From NCBI RefSeq assembly GCF_019443425.1, contig NZ_CP080382.1, positions 620,001-684,000 on the forward strand: a DNA stretch of 64,000 bases. Direction: 5' to 3'. Origin of the DNA: Arthrobacter sp. PAMC25284 (GTDB lineage Bacteria > Actinomycetota > Actinomycetes > Actinomycetales > Micrococcaceae). Under the pieces are notes generated by a model. The model was not told the origin of the DNA, searched no databases, and saw nothing but the letters and a program-made list of their open reading frames with translations. Below are positions 17,495 through 25,428 of the stretch, piece after piece (position 1 is the first letter of the stretch; each line of letters opens with the position of its first letter). Made by a program: the position numbers and the translations under genes.

Positions 17495-17858
17495 TCATCC
17501 CCCCGGTCGACGAACCTGGGCAGGGTTCACTTTCATCCGGCGCAGCAGCTGCGCGTTCAGGGCGACCACGATCGTGGAGACGGACATCGACGCGGCACCC
17601 GCGGGGGTCATTGCCGGCCAGCACCACTCCCGCCGATTCCATGGCACCATCGGTACCGGCACCAATGGCGATGCCCACCTCTGCCCGGGCCAGCGCCGGG
17701 GAGTCGTTGACACCGTCACCGACCATCGCCACTTTCAGGCCGCGCCCCTGGAGCTCGGCAACTTTCTTGTCTTTGTCAGCCGGGAGGACTTCGGCGAAGA
17801 CCTCGTCGATCTTCAGCTCCGCTCCCACAGCCGCGGCTCTGGCGCCATTCAGTGCCGG
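17495..17858 (-). pseudogene. Remnant of a P1B-type (copper/heavy-metal) ATPase
   Basis: Reading on the minus strand from about 17858: [20 protein letters not shown], then the P-domain motif [20 protein letters not shown] and [20 protein letters not shown]. After that the frame is lost, and in another frame the typical C-terminus [20 protein letters not shown] follows directly. The membrane segments that should lie between are deleted, and the N-terminal two-thirds of the enzyme is missing. The GDGVND and ALNAQLLR signatures are those of CopA/CopB-type exporters. It lies just downstream of the copper-amine-oxidase-like pair. Confidence 0.8.
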
Positions 17859-17932
17859 GCCAGACCTCCTCGCCGGCCTTTTCGCAAAAGCCGGCCTCAA
17901 CTACACGCCTGGAATCCCAATAACGAATCTCT

Positions 17933-19177
17933 CTAGCCCACCCAGTAGGCGGAGGTTACGAAGTCGTGTGCCATCAATCCGGTAGTGACGTCGAAACCAT
18001 ACACATCGACGGTTCCAAACGCATCGTCGGGGTTGCGGCTGGTATGAGCGAACTGGCGCTGCATCACGAACTTGCCCGAACTGTCGGCGGACACGTAGTT
18101 CCTGATCTGGCCCCTCTTCGGGACACCGGCCAGCGTGACTATGACCGTCCCGCCGGGAGTGAAGCCCCATCCTCGGACTTTGGTGTCGTTGCCGGTTTGG
18201 TTGCGTAGTACGTCGATGTCGATGCCGAATCTGGGTGGCGGTAATCGCGGGGGCACGTCAAGAGCAAACTTGATAAACGGGCCCGACGAGCCCCAGTGGT
18301 CGTTGCCCTCGTTGGCATGGTGGACCATGTGCGATACGTACCAGAACACCACGTCGGTGTCGTTGACGCTCTCGCCGTTGTCCTGCAAGAGGCCACCTGT
18401 GTCGAACTGCCAGTTCCAGGTGTCATGTGGCCATGGTGCCTTCTCATACCGCCACGGATGTAGCTCCTCCTCGGCGTTGAAACGGCGGATGCCGACGTCG
18501 ATACGGGAGAAGTTGTCTACCGTGCCGTCTTTGGGGCCTGGGAAGATCCAGGCGCCTTGCAAGGTGACCTCGTTGCGGACGAACCAGGCGGTCTCGGCAC
18601 GGGGGTCAAAATGCTTGATGTCGTTGACCTCGGTTGTGTAAGAACTCCACTTCCCGAAGTTGCGTTTGAAAACGCGGTTGTGGTCGGTGCCATCGATATC
18701 GAAGTCTAGCCGCCAGTAAGGATGGTGCTGGTGATCCATGTTGATGGTGAGGCCCTTGCTCCAGAGCCGTGGCAGGACCCACCCGTCCTCGCTGATGTGC
18801 CACTGCTGCGACAGGTGGTATGCGCCGATTCGCCCGTAGATGCTAATCTCCATCCACTGGACACCGTCGCGGATGTAGTCCTCAAGGCCCACATATTGCC
18901 AACCGCGATTTGCGATCTGCTGCAGGCCATAGAGGCCGCCGAGCTTCCACCGCAGCCGGTCAGCGTACGGTCCGGCGCCCTTGCTCAGCGGTCGGCGCCA
19001 GTCCAAATAGCCACCGTCCACACGGTACTTGACCCGGATAGCTGGCATGCTGAACTTCCCAATGACGTTTCGGCCCCGGTAGGTTCCGTTCAGCAGTGAC
19101 AGTCCTTCGAATCCGACGACGTTGTAGTCGAACTCCCATGATCCCCAGCTGATGTGCCCGGTCTTGGTGTTAGGCAT
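17933..19177 (-). CDS. Divergent copper amine oxidase catalytic-domain-like protein
   Basis: A 414-residue protein without signal peptide. Lined up by eye with Arthrobacter globiformis amine oxidase: WEFDYNVVGFEGLSLLN matches the start of the catalytic domain; Asp59 (GGYLDW) matches the catalytic-base position; Tyr120 (IGAYHLSQQW) falls on the TPQ cofactor tyrosine, although the usual Asn-Tyr-Asp/Glu is Ala-Tyr-His; His149 and His151 (MDHQHHPYWRLDFDIDG) match the copper HxH; His286 (VVFWYVSHMVHH) sits 7 residues after Trp279 just as the third copper His does. From about residue 315 an Ig-like domain follows (VRGWGFTPGGTVIVTLAG). It overlaps the upstream partner gene by 8 bases. G+C looks lower than in the neighbours. 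Activity and substrate unknown. Confidence 0.65.
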   Translation of the reverse strand: MPNTKTGHISWGSWEFDYNVVGFEGLSLLNGTYRGRNVIGKFSMPAIRVKYRVDGGYLDWRRPLSKGAGPYADRLRWKLGGLYGLQQIANRGWQYVGLEDYIRDGVQWMEISIYGRIGAYHLSQQWHISEDGWVLPRLWSKGLTINMDHQHHPYWRLDFDIDGTDHNRVFKRNFGKWSSYTTEVNDIKHFDPRAETAWFVRNEVTLQGAWIFPGPKDGTVDNFSRIDVGIRRFNAEEELHPWRYEKAPWPHDTWNWQFDTGGLLQDNGESVNDTDVVFWYVSHMVHHANEGNDHWGSSGPFIKFALDVPPRLPPPRFGIDIDVLRNQTGNDTKVRGWGFTPGGTVIVTLAGVPKRGQIRNYVSADSSGKFVMQRQFAHTSRNPDDAFGTVDVYGFDVTTGLMAHDFVTSAYWVG

Positions 19178-20048
19178 CGGTTGCCTCGCTCTGGCGAGTG
19201 TCGGATCGCGTGAGGTCAGGGTCTTGGCGGGCCACCAGAACCGTGCGGCGGTTCAGGTCGACCGCCGCACCGTACCGGGCCGGCTTCTCGCCTTCGGTTT
19301 CGCCTGGGTCAAAGAAGGTGACCCACAGGATCCGTCGCCCCGCTAAGGGGTCCTCACGTTGGAACTGTTGCAGTAACCCGCTGGCCTCGAGGTTTTCCAC
19401 GAGACCGTGCAGGCGCGGATCGGCGCGGGCGATTTCGATCGCTTCATCGATCTCCTCGACTGCCTCTGGCGGCTGGAAGCCTGGAACATTCACGGCACGG
19501 ACGAGTTCCAGCCCCTCCATCTCCACCTCTACGGCCATATTGTGGGTATGGCTGAAGAAGATGAGTCGCATCCGTAGTGGCCGGTCGAGGTCGGGCCGCA
19601 TGCTCTTGCCAGTCGCGGCCATGTCGGTATGAATGAAGGCGTGGCGTTCGCCGAGCAGTTCCCGCACGTCCGGATGTGATAGAGCCGCATGGCGGACCCG
19701 TTGCTCCAGTTCATCGGTGAAAGACCCGTGCAAGGGCTCGGCCTGCAGTTGCCGCACCTGGCGCTGTTCGGTCGGCCGCGGCGGCCAACCTTCACCAGGT
19801 CCGGTGAAGGCAAAGCGTGGAATCCGGGGTACCTCGCTCGGTAGGTAAAGTTGCTCCGACACGGGCGTCGCGATCTCAAGCTCCAGTCGCGGATCAGGTT
19901 CTGCCGACGCAGGCGCCCCCTGTTCCCCATGCTGGCTCTCAAGGTCGATTTTCGCCCGAGCCGCGATCTTCCGCAGCACCCGGTTGTGAAGGCTGACGAG
20001 GTCATCCAAGGGAATGTTGGTCAGATCGATTTCTGGCTGTTTGGACAT
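19170..20048 (-). CDS. Partner protein resembling amine oxidase N2/N3 domains
   Basis: A 292-residue protein, translated just ahead of the catalytic-like gene with an 8-base overlap. After a helical, polar N-terminus it has two related segments: ALSHPDVRELLG ... RMRLIFFSHTHNMAVEVEMEG (about 122-180) and EEIDEAIEIARADPRLHGLV ... RILWVTFFDPGE ... GAAVDLNRRTVL (about 198-282). This is how the N2 and N3 domains of copper amine oxidases read, where helix, ADxR, beta strands and VDL-R-V occur twice. It lacks a signal peptide. GAGGA lies 8 bases before the ATG at 20048. I infer that this and the next gene encode the two parts of one split enzyme-like complex. Confidence 0.55.
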   Translation of the reverse strand: MSKQPEIDLTNIPLDDLVSLHNRVLRKIAARAKIDLESQHGEQGAPASAEPDPRLELEIATPVSEQLYLPSEVPRIPRFAFTGPGEGWPPRPTEQRQVRQLQAEPLHGSFTDELEQRVRHAALSHPDVRELLGERHAFIHTDMAATGKSMRPDLDRPLRMRLIFFSHTHNMAVEVEMEGLELVRAVNVPGFQPPEAVEEIDEAIEIARADPRLHGLVENLEASGLLQQFQREDPLAGRRILWVTFFDPGETEGEKPARYGAAVDLNRRTVLVARQDPDLTRSDTRQSEATDA

Positions 20049-20547
20049 TTGTCAGTCCTCGCCGCAGGTAACTGAACCCTGCTCCTTGTCATTACGTATG
20101 AGATAAGGAGACCAGGATTTTTCAATCCTCAACGTATTCAGTGTGACCCTTATCAGATCATTGTTCAATGGCCACGTTCACGTCCCGACAGTCCGGTGTT
20201 ATTGACCCGTCTCGGTTTGATGCCGTTTTCTTTCTGGTGAAAAAATTCTTCAGACGCCCAAGAGGGACTCGCCGAGGTCCGTGAACGTCCCGTCCGCATT
20301 GCGCTGGACCGGCTCGAGGAATATCCGACGGTATGCGACGCCTGCAGGGCCCTGGGCCCGAAGCTGAATGTCAGCACCGAGACGCTGCACACGTGGGTCG
20401 TCCCGGCCCAAGTTGACGCCGTGGACAGTTCCCGCCCTTCCAGCGGGGAACTGGAGCGAATGGGCCTACATCAAGCGAAACGGTCATCCCCGCGTGGAAT
20501 TCAACATGCCCCGATGACCGTCCAGGAGTGGGCGCCAGGCCGGCAGT
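20049..20547. other. 499-bp gap: promoter region of the split oxidase pair and IS remnant
   Basis: The 190 bases upstream of the minus-strand gene at 20048 are clearly A+T-richer than the surroundings and should hold its promoter; I could not pick a convincing -35/-10. The rest is the IS3 OrfA remnant (20241-20462) and about 85 bases in which I see nothing. Confidence 0.5.
20241..20462 (+). pseudogene. IS3-family transposase OrfA fragment
   Basis: The frame 20241-20462 reads AEVRERPVRIALDRLEEYPT ... GPKLNVSTETLHTWVVPAQV ... SSRPSSGELERM, the helix-turn-helix half of an IS3-group OrfA (IS1372-like). It has no start codon, stops matching after ELERM, and OrfB is absent, so only about 74 codons remain. 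An unrelated short frame follows. It marks an old insertion next to the amine-oxidase-like pair. Confidence 0.75.
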
Positions 20548-21207
20548 CTAGCCAGGGAGGAATCCCAGTTCCTGGCGGGCACGGCCGATATCCGGCTGGG
20601 CCCAGCGGGCGGAGTATTCGGCGTTGTTGCTGAGGGAGCGCAGTTCGGCCCGGTCAAGGTACAGGATCCCGTGCAGGTGGTCTGTCTCGTGCTGCACTAT
20701 CCTGGCCTGCCAGCCGGAGAAGGACCGCTGCTGCCGGGTGCCGTCGGGAGCGGTGAAATCCACTTCCACGTTTTCCGGCCGCGCCACCGCCGCCTGCAGC
20801 CCGTTTACCGAGAGGCAGCCCTCATAGAACGCCACGGACGCCGTGCCGCTGGGCCGGACGTGCGGGTTCAGCATGGCGAAGAACGGCAGCGGCTCCCGGC
20901 CGCGGACGGCAGCGGCCTCTGGGTCGACGTCGAACTCGTCTTCCAGCACCGCCACCTGCAGGGGAATCCCCAGTTGCGGGGCTGCCAGGCCAACGCCCGG
21001 TGCCCGGCGCATCACGCTGCGCATGAGATGAATCAGCTGCCCGAGTTCCTCAGCGTTTAACTGGCCGTCAAAGAGTGCAGCCGCCTGCCGGAGGACCGGG
21101 TGCCCGGCCTGGACAACTGGCGGCAGGACGCCGGCGCCCAGCATCTGCTGGACGGTTTCGTGGATCCGGGCGACGCTGAAGTCAGTGGGCGGGGCTTCTG
21201 ATGGCAT
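20548..21207 (-). CDS. def: Peptide deformylase
   Basis: A 219-residue deformylase with all three motifs: GVGLAAPQLG (motif 1), EGCLSV (motif 2, metal Cys) and QHETDHLHG (motif 3, HExxH with two metal His). It removes the formyl group from N-terminal methionine of new proteins. The N-terminal 30 residues extend beyond the minimal enzyme. ATG start at 21207. The upstream neighbour on the same strand is the FAD monooxygenase, 24 bases away, but the two are probably functionally unrelated. Confidence 0.93.
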   Translation of the reverse strand: MPSEAPPTDFSVARIHETVQQMLGAGVLPPVVQAGHPVLRQAAALFDGQLNAEELGQLIHLMRSVMRRAPGVGLAAPQLGIPLQVAVLEDEFDVDPEAAAVRGREPLPFFAMLNPHVRPSGTASVAFYEGCLSVNGLQAAVARPENVEVDFTAPDGTRQQRSFSGWQARIVQHETDHLHGILYLDRAELRSLSNNAEYSARWAQPDIGRARQELGFLPG

Positions 21208-21231
21208 GCCACCAGACTACTGGGGGGGCGG

Positions 21232-22380
21232 TCAGTTCATGGTGAACCTGCGGGCAACGAGGGAATTGACCGCCGGTACCGAGGCCACAGCGCCGATGGC
21301 ACGGTTCCTCAGCTGCGAAAGACCGGCCGCCAGGGGTCGACCCAGCGCCATGTTGATTTCCGCCTGGCGTGCTGCCCTGGCCGCTGCCGCCAGCCGGCGT
21401 CGTTCAAACGTACGCAAGGCACTGGCCATGTCGCAGCCCTGCAGGACCTCCGCCACGATGGGGGCCAGCGCTGCGGCGTCCAGCCAGCCGAGGTTCATAC
21501 CCTGGCCGCCGATCGGGCTCACTTCATGGGCTGCGTCCCCGATCAGCACGGTGCGGCCGGCGACCATCCGGCGGGCCAGACGTGAGCGGACGCCAAAGCT
21601 GCTGAGCATGCTGTTGCCCGCGGGGTCGATGTCCATTCCCGTCCGTTCCCGCACGCAGCGCGCCAGCCAGCCGGCGTCGGCGTCCGCGGGTGCCGTTGCG
21701 CGGTCGCCGGGTCCCAGCCGGACCACCCAGCGGCGGGCCTGCCCGGGCAGCGGAAAGGACTCGACGATGCCTTGCCGGGCCAGGAACAGGGCGGCATCGG
21801 GGCCGAAGCTGGTGCCGTCCGCGAAGTCGCCCATCAGGTAGCTGTCCGGATAGTCCCTGGCCCTGACGGCGGTGCCCTGGAGTGCGCGCACGGTGGACCG
21901 CACGCCGTCGGCCGCAATGACCAGCGGCGCCGTGAAACGCAGCGTGCCGTCGGGCGAGGCTGCCTCGATCGTGACCCGGCCGCCGACGTCGGACAGCCGG
22001 GTAAGGCGGACCCCGCGGTGGACGGCGCCGGCGTCGAGCTCCCGGACATGAAGTTCCAGGACCGCCTCAGTGCGGGCCTGCGGCAGTGACAGGACGAAAG
22101 GGAAGCGTTCCGAGACGCCGGCGAAGGACATCTCGGCGAGCGTGCGGCCGGCGTCGATCGCGATACCGCGGCGGATCTGGACTCCCTCGGCGACCATCAG
22201 GCCCGCCACGCCAGCCTGGTGAAGCGCCGCAAGGGCCGGAGGATGGATGCCGATAGCCCGCGAATGTTCCTCCCGGGCGTCCCGCTGTTCCAGGACGCAA
22301 ACGTCCACACCCTGCTGCAGCAGCAGGACGGCCATGAACAGTCCCACCGGGCCGCCGCCGACGATCAGCACGTCAGCCAT
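21232..22380 (-). CDS. FAD-dependent monooxygenase of the type III PKS operon
   Basis: A 382-residue flavoprotein hydroxylase of the PHBH/UbiH class. DVLIVGGGPVGLFMAVLL is the Rossmann FAD motif; the DG motif is in PLVIAADGVRSTVRAL; the second FAD motif is TVLIGDAAHEVSPIGGQGMN. The ATG at 22380 overlaps the methyltransferase stop by 8 bases, so I prefer it to the longer open frame. With the neighbouring type III PKS and methyltransferase it forms a three-gene operon like those making hydroxylated, methylated alkylresorcinols or phenolic lipids. It likely hydroxylates the aromatic ring made by the PKS; this is inference. Confidence 0.88.
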   Translation of the reverse strand: MADVLIVGGGPVGLFMAVLLLQQGVDVCVLEQRDAREEHSRAIGIHPPALAALHQAGVAGLMVAEGVQIRRGIAIDAGRTLAEMSFAGVSERFPFVLSLPQARTEAVLELHVRELDAGAVHRGVRLTRLSDVGGRVTIEAASPDGTLRFTAPLVIAADGVRSTVRALQGTAVRARDYPDSYLMGDFADGTSFGPDAALFLARQGIVESFPLPGQARRWVVRLGPGDRATAPADADAGWLARCVRERTGMDIDPAGNSMLSSFGVRSRLARRMVAGRTVLIGDAAHEVSPIGGQGMNLGWLDAAALAPIVAEVLQGCDMASALRTFERRRLAAAARAARQAEINMALGRPLAAGLSQLRNRAIGAVASVPAVNSLVARRFTMN

Positions 22381-23080
22381 CGGCGGTTCCGGCCCGGACC
22401 CGGTGCAGGAGCAGGTGATGGAACGGGGAGTGCGGTGCCACGGTCCAGCCCGGGGGAGCGGCTGCGGCAAGTTCCCCGGGGGTGTAGCTGCGCCGGATGG
22501 AGGTCAGCCCGTCCTGCCGGATGAAGGAGCCGGTGAAAATGCGGGCGAAAATATGAAAGAGGACGTAGGCAGTGGGGCTGCGGCGGAGATCGTTGTGGAT
22601 GACCTGCCAGCGGGCCAACGACGCGGACTCGGCCAGGAACTCAGGGAGTTCCGTCTCGCCCAGGTGGTGGAGCACGTGGTTCGAGATCACGACGTCGTAC
22701 TGCCGCCCTTCCGCGGCCAGTTCCGCGGCCGTGGACTGACGGAAGATAACCCCTGCGGAATTCTTCCGCGCACGGGCGAAGCGGCTGGCCCGGGCGTCCG
22801 GGTCGATGGCGGTGATCTCCAGCCGCAATCCGTCCCGGGCCGCCCACCGGGCGATCATTACGGGCACATCGCCGCCGCCGCAGCCGATATCGAGCAGCGT
22901 GGTGATGGTGCCGGGGCTCAGTCGCGGCCTGATCCTGGCCCGGTAGATGCCGTGCCAGCCCGAGACAGCACGGTTGACGAGAGCAAACTGCGTGTAGGTC
23001 CGTTCCAGCAGGTCCGGGTCGCAGCCGGGCAGATCCATTTCCTCAACGGCGTCCACCGCCCGGGCTTGCAGGAACGTCAT
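22373..23080 (-). CDS. Class I SAM-dependent methyltransferase of the PKS operon
   Basis: A 235-residue methyltransferase. Motif I is TLLDIGCGGGDVPVMIARWA, the acidic end of the second strand is EITAIDPDARA, and the post-I region has DVVISNHVLHHLGE. It lies 11 bases downstream of the PKS stop and overlaps the monooxygenase start. By context it methylates the polyketide product, on a ring hydroxyl or quinol. The Streptomyces srs operon has an isoprenylcysteine-type methyltransferase in this place, so this class I enzyme is a different solution. Confidence 0.85.
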   Translation of the reverse strand: MTFLQARAVDAVEEMDLPGCDPDLLERTYTQFALVNRAVSGWHGIYRARIRPRLSPGTITTLLDIGCGGGDVPVMIARWAARDGLRLEITAIDPDARASRFARARKNSAGVIFRQSTAAELAAEGRQYDVVISNHVLHHLGETELPEFLAESASLARWQVIHNDLRRSPTAYVLFHIFARIFTGSFIRQDGLTSIRRSYTPGELAAAAPPGWTVAPHSPFHHLLLHRVRAGTADG

Positions 23081-23091
23081 GCCCGGCGGTC

Positions 23092-24327
23092 TCAGGCCAT
23101 GGCCGATGCCGGCTCGGCCGCGGTGCCGGTCTCCAGCTGCTCGGCCACCTCGGCCGCGGCGTTCTCCGGCTGAGGAAGCACGTCGGCCGGCGGGCCGGGA
23201 ACCTTGGTGAACAGGGCCGTTTCCACAGTCAGCCCGGGGCCGAACGCCATCGAACAGATCCGCTCGTCGACGTCGTCGGCCGCAGCCGGGAGGTCCAGGA
23301 TGTGCCGGAGGACAAACAGTACGGTGGCGCTGCTCATGTTGCCGAAATTCCGCAGGGTTTCCCGGGCCGGGATCAACTGTTCGTCACTGAGGTCCAGCCG
23401 CGATTGGACTTTGTCCAGGATGCTGCGGCCGCCCGGATGAATGGCCCAGTGCCTGATGTCGCGGTAGGGGAGTCCGAACAGTGCAGCATCCCGGGCCAGC
23501 AGGGGTTCAAGGGCGCCGATGATGTGGTCGTCAATAATGTGCGGCACGTAGTTCCCCAGGACCATCTCGAAGCCTTCGTCGCCGATGTTCCAGGCCATGG
23601 AGTCTTCGCCGACCGGCGTGAGCACCGTTTCAAAATGATCGAGCTGAAGGAGCGCCGGAGTGTCGGGGATATCCCGGGCGGTCACAACGGCCGCCGCCGC
23701 GCCGTCGCCGAACAGGGCCGATCCCATGATGGCGTCGGGGTCGTTGGAGGTCCGCACGTGGAGCGAACACAGCTCGGCGCAGACCACCAGCACCACTGCG
23801 TCCGGATCGGCCTCGCAAAAAGACTTCGCGGCACGCAGGGCCGGGAACGCCGCGTAGCAACCCATAAATCCCAAATGGTAGCGCTGCACCGACGGGTTCA
23901 GGCCGAGGACCCGGACAATCTTGTAATCCGGTCCCGGATTGAAGAAACCGGTGCAGGACACGGTCACGAGATGAGTTATGTCAAGTAGATCGACGCCCGC
24001 GCAGGCATCCATGGCCTTTTGCGCAGCCTCAATAAAGAGCTTGGTGGCTTCCGTGGCGAAGATGTCATTCCGGGCCTTGGTGCTGGGGCTGCGCAACAGC
24101 CCGGTATCCGGGTCGAAAAACTGTGGATTCTCGGCCCGGCTGGCCGTGGTCAGTTCCGCCACGGCGGTGTACCGGGTGTCAATGGCCGCGGAGTCAAAGC
24201 ACGTGCCAACGAGCCGGCTGCCTAGCCTGGTGAGTCCCGGCTGGGCCGCGAACACATCCCGGGCCTCGGACTGGATCAGTACAGTTGGCGGAACAGCGGT
24301 TTCGAGGGATCTCAGGTAGACCGTCAT
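23092..24327 (-). CDS. Type III polyketide synthase (chalcone/stilbene synthase-like)
   Basis: A 411-residue enzyme. The active-site Cys is in LGFMGCYAAFPALRAA, the catalytic His in HWAIHPGGRSIL, and the Asn in NFGNMSSATVLFVL, so the Cys-His-Asn triad is complete. Type III synthases extend an acyl-CoA starter with malonyl units and cyclise the product. I set the start at the ATG at 24327 (MTVYLRSLETAVPP); the frame is open to 24441 but that extension does not look like the family. First gene of a PKS - methyltransferase - FAD hydroxylase operon, probably for a phenolic or alkylresorcinol-type lipid. The product is not known from sequence. Confidence 0.9.
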   Translation of the reverse strand: MTVYLRSLETAVPPTVLIQSEARDVFAAQPGLTRLGSRLVGTCFDSAAIDTRYTAVAELTTASRAENPQFFDPDTGLLRSPSTKARNDIFATEATKLFIEAAQKAMDACAGVDLLDITHLVTVSCTGFFNPGPDYKIVRVLGLNPSVQRYHLGFMGCYAAFPALRAAKSFCEADPDAVVLVVCAELCSLHVRTSNDPDAIMGSALFGDGAAAAVVTARDIPDTPALLQLDHFETVLTPVGEDSMAWNIGDEGFEMVLGNYVPHIIDDHIIGALEPLLARDAALFGLPYRDIRHWAIHPGGRSILDKVQSRLDLSDEQLIPARETLRNFGNMSSATVLFVLRHILDLPAAADDVDERICSMAFGPGLTVETALFTKVPGPPADVLPQPENAAAEVAEQLETGTAAEPASAMA

Positions 24328-24520
24328 TGGTTCATTGTTAATGAGCAGCACGCTTAAGACAATGGATTCCACGCGATATTCGGCGGATCTCTGTGCGGGC
24401 TGCAGGGCTGACGGCGGCCCCTTCTGACCTGCTCCAGACAACGCCGATAATCTACATTATGTAAAGTAAAACAGTGATTATTGCATCTGATGCACGATCG
24501 CCCCTCCTCCGCCCAGTGCC

Positions 24521-24525
24521 GCCCG
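24521..24525. repeat. 5-bp target site duplication, left copy (GCCCG)
   Basis: GCCCG directly precedes the TGT of the left transposon end and is repeated exactly after the ACA of the right end (29545-29549). Five-base duplications are the mark of Tn7-family insertion. Confidence 0.9.
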
Positions 24526-24550
24526 TGTCCTTTCTCAATTTAGTTGGCCA
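24526..24550 (+). repeat. Left terminal inverted repeat of the Tn7-like element
   Basis: 25 bases starting TGTCCTTTCTCAATT, identical to the reverse complement of 29520-29544. The inner 18 bases (24533-24550, TCTCAATTTAGTTGGCCA) form the first TnsB-type site. Confidence 0.93.
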
Positions 24551-24610
24551 TTTTCGCAACTTACCTGGCCACCTACGGATTTCTGGGGTTTGTCTCAGTT
24601 AATCTGGCCA
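24533..24610 (+). promoter_or_regulatory. Left-end array of three TnsB-type binding sites over the tnsA start
   Basis: Three related 18-bp sites in the same orientation: 24533-24550 TCTCAATTTAGTTGGCCA, 24554-24571 TCGCAACTTACCTGGCCA, and 24593-24610 TCTCAGTTAATCTGGCCA. The last ends two bases before the tnsA ATG at 24613, so bound transposase would also cover the start region. This suggests autoregulation. Confidence 0.75.
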
Positions 24611-24612
24611 CC

Positions 24613-25428
24613 ATGGATGTTGTTAGCCCGCTGAGGTCGCTGCCTTCGAACATGACCGACGGGACTCGTGTGCTGGCGCGCCTGGACGGGCATATGGCGA
24701 ATATGCCGCTTTCTGGGGCTCTGGCATCGCTCGGGCTTGAGTCGGCGCTTCCGGTGCGGGCGTTCTTCTCATGGACGGGCAAGCGGAACTACGAGGGCAG
24801 GTGGTGGTCCAGCACGGTCCGGTCCCATGTTGGGTTCGAGAGCTTGCTGGAGCGCGACTTCCTGCTCTCGGCGGACCATGACCGGGATGTCGTTGGGGTC
24901 GCGTCCCAGCCGTTCGCGTTCCTGTGGCCGCGCGGGACCGAGGGTTTCCGGGGGCACGTGCCCGACTTCTTCGTCCGGCTGCGGGATGGCCAGGGCCGGG
25001 TCGTCGACGTTAAGCCTGCAGGCCGGGTCCGGTCCGCGGAGCGCCAGTTCGGCCTGACCCGCGAAGCCTGCGCGGCGGCCGGATGGGAGTACGAGGTCTT
25101 CACCGGGCTGGCGGAGCCGCTGGCGTCGAATCTGCGGTGGCTCGCCGGCTACCGCCAGGACCGCTTCGCCCCCGACGGCACCGCAGCGGCCGTGCTGGTC
25201 GACTCATTCAGCCCGGAGGCCTCGCTGGCCGGAGGCGTGCGGCGGGCGGCCAGGGTGCTGGGCGCCGACGAGGGCATCGTCCGCGCGCAGGTGCTCCACC
25301 TGCTGTTCACGGGCGTGCTGGCCGTCGACCTCGACGCCCTGCTCACGCAAGACACGCTGGCGTCCCCGGGTGTCGCACCGAAGGCGGGCTCCGCCTGGGA
25401 CGCTGGGTCGCGGGAGGCGGTGTCGTGA
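24613..25428 (+). CDS. tnsA: TnsA-like transposon endonuclease
   Basis: A 271-residue protein from the ATG at 24613. A longer open frame begins inside the terminal repeat and is surely not coding. The PD-(D/E)XK nuclease core is visible: Glu76 in GFESLLERDF, Asp118 in HVPDFF and Lys134 in RVVDVKP. TnsA cuts the 5' strand at the transposon ends, giving cut-and-paste movement together with TnsB. The C-terminal half (about 150-271) is helical, as in TnsA. There is no ribosome site before the ATG because the TnsB-type repeat fills that place, so it may be leaderless. Its TGA overlaps the tnsB GTG (GTGA). Confidence 0.85.
   Translation: MDVVSPLRSLPSNMTDGTRVLARLDGHMANMPLSGALASLGLESALPVRAFFSWTGKRNYEGRWWSSTVRSHVGFESLLERDFLLSADHDRDVVGVASQPFAFLWPRGTEGFRGHVPDFFVRLRDGQGRVVDVKPAGRVRSAERQFGLTREACAAAGWEYEVFTGLAEPLASNLRWLAGYRQDRFAPDGTAAAVLVDSFSPEASLAGGVRRAARVLGADEGIVRAQVLHLLFTGVLAVDLDALLTQDTLASPGVAPKAGSAWDAGSREAVS

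Noticed and set aside
24544..24612. Extension of tnsA upstream to a codon inside the terminal repeat
   Set aside because: These bases are the TnsB-type repeats; the derived residues show no similarity, and the ATG at 24613 fits the family.
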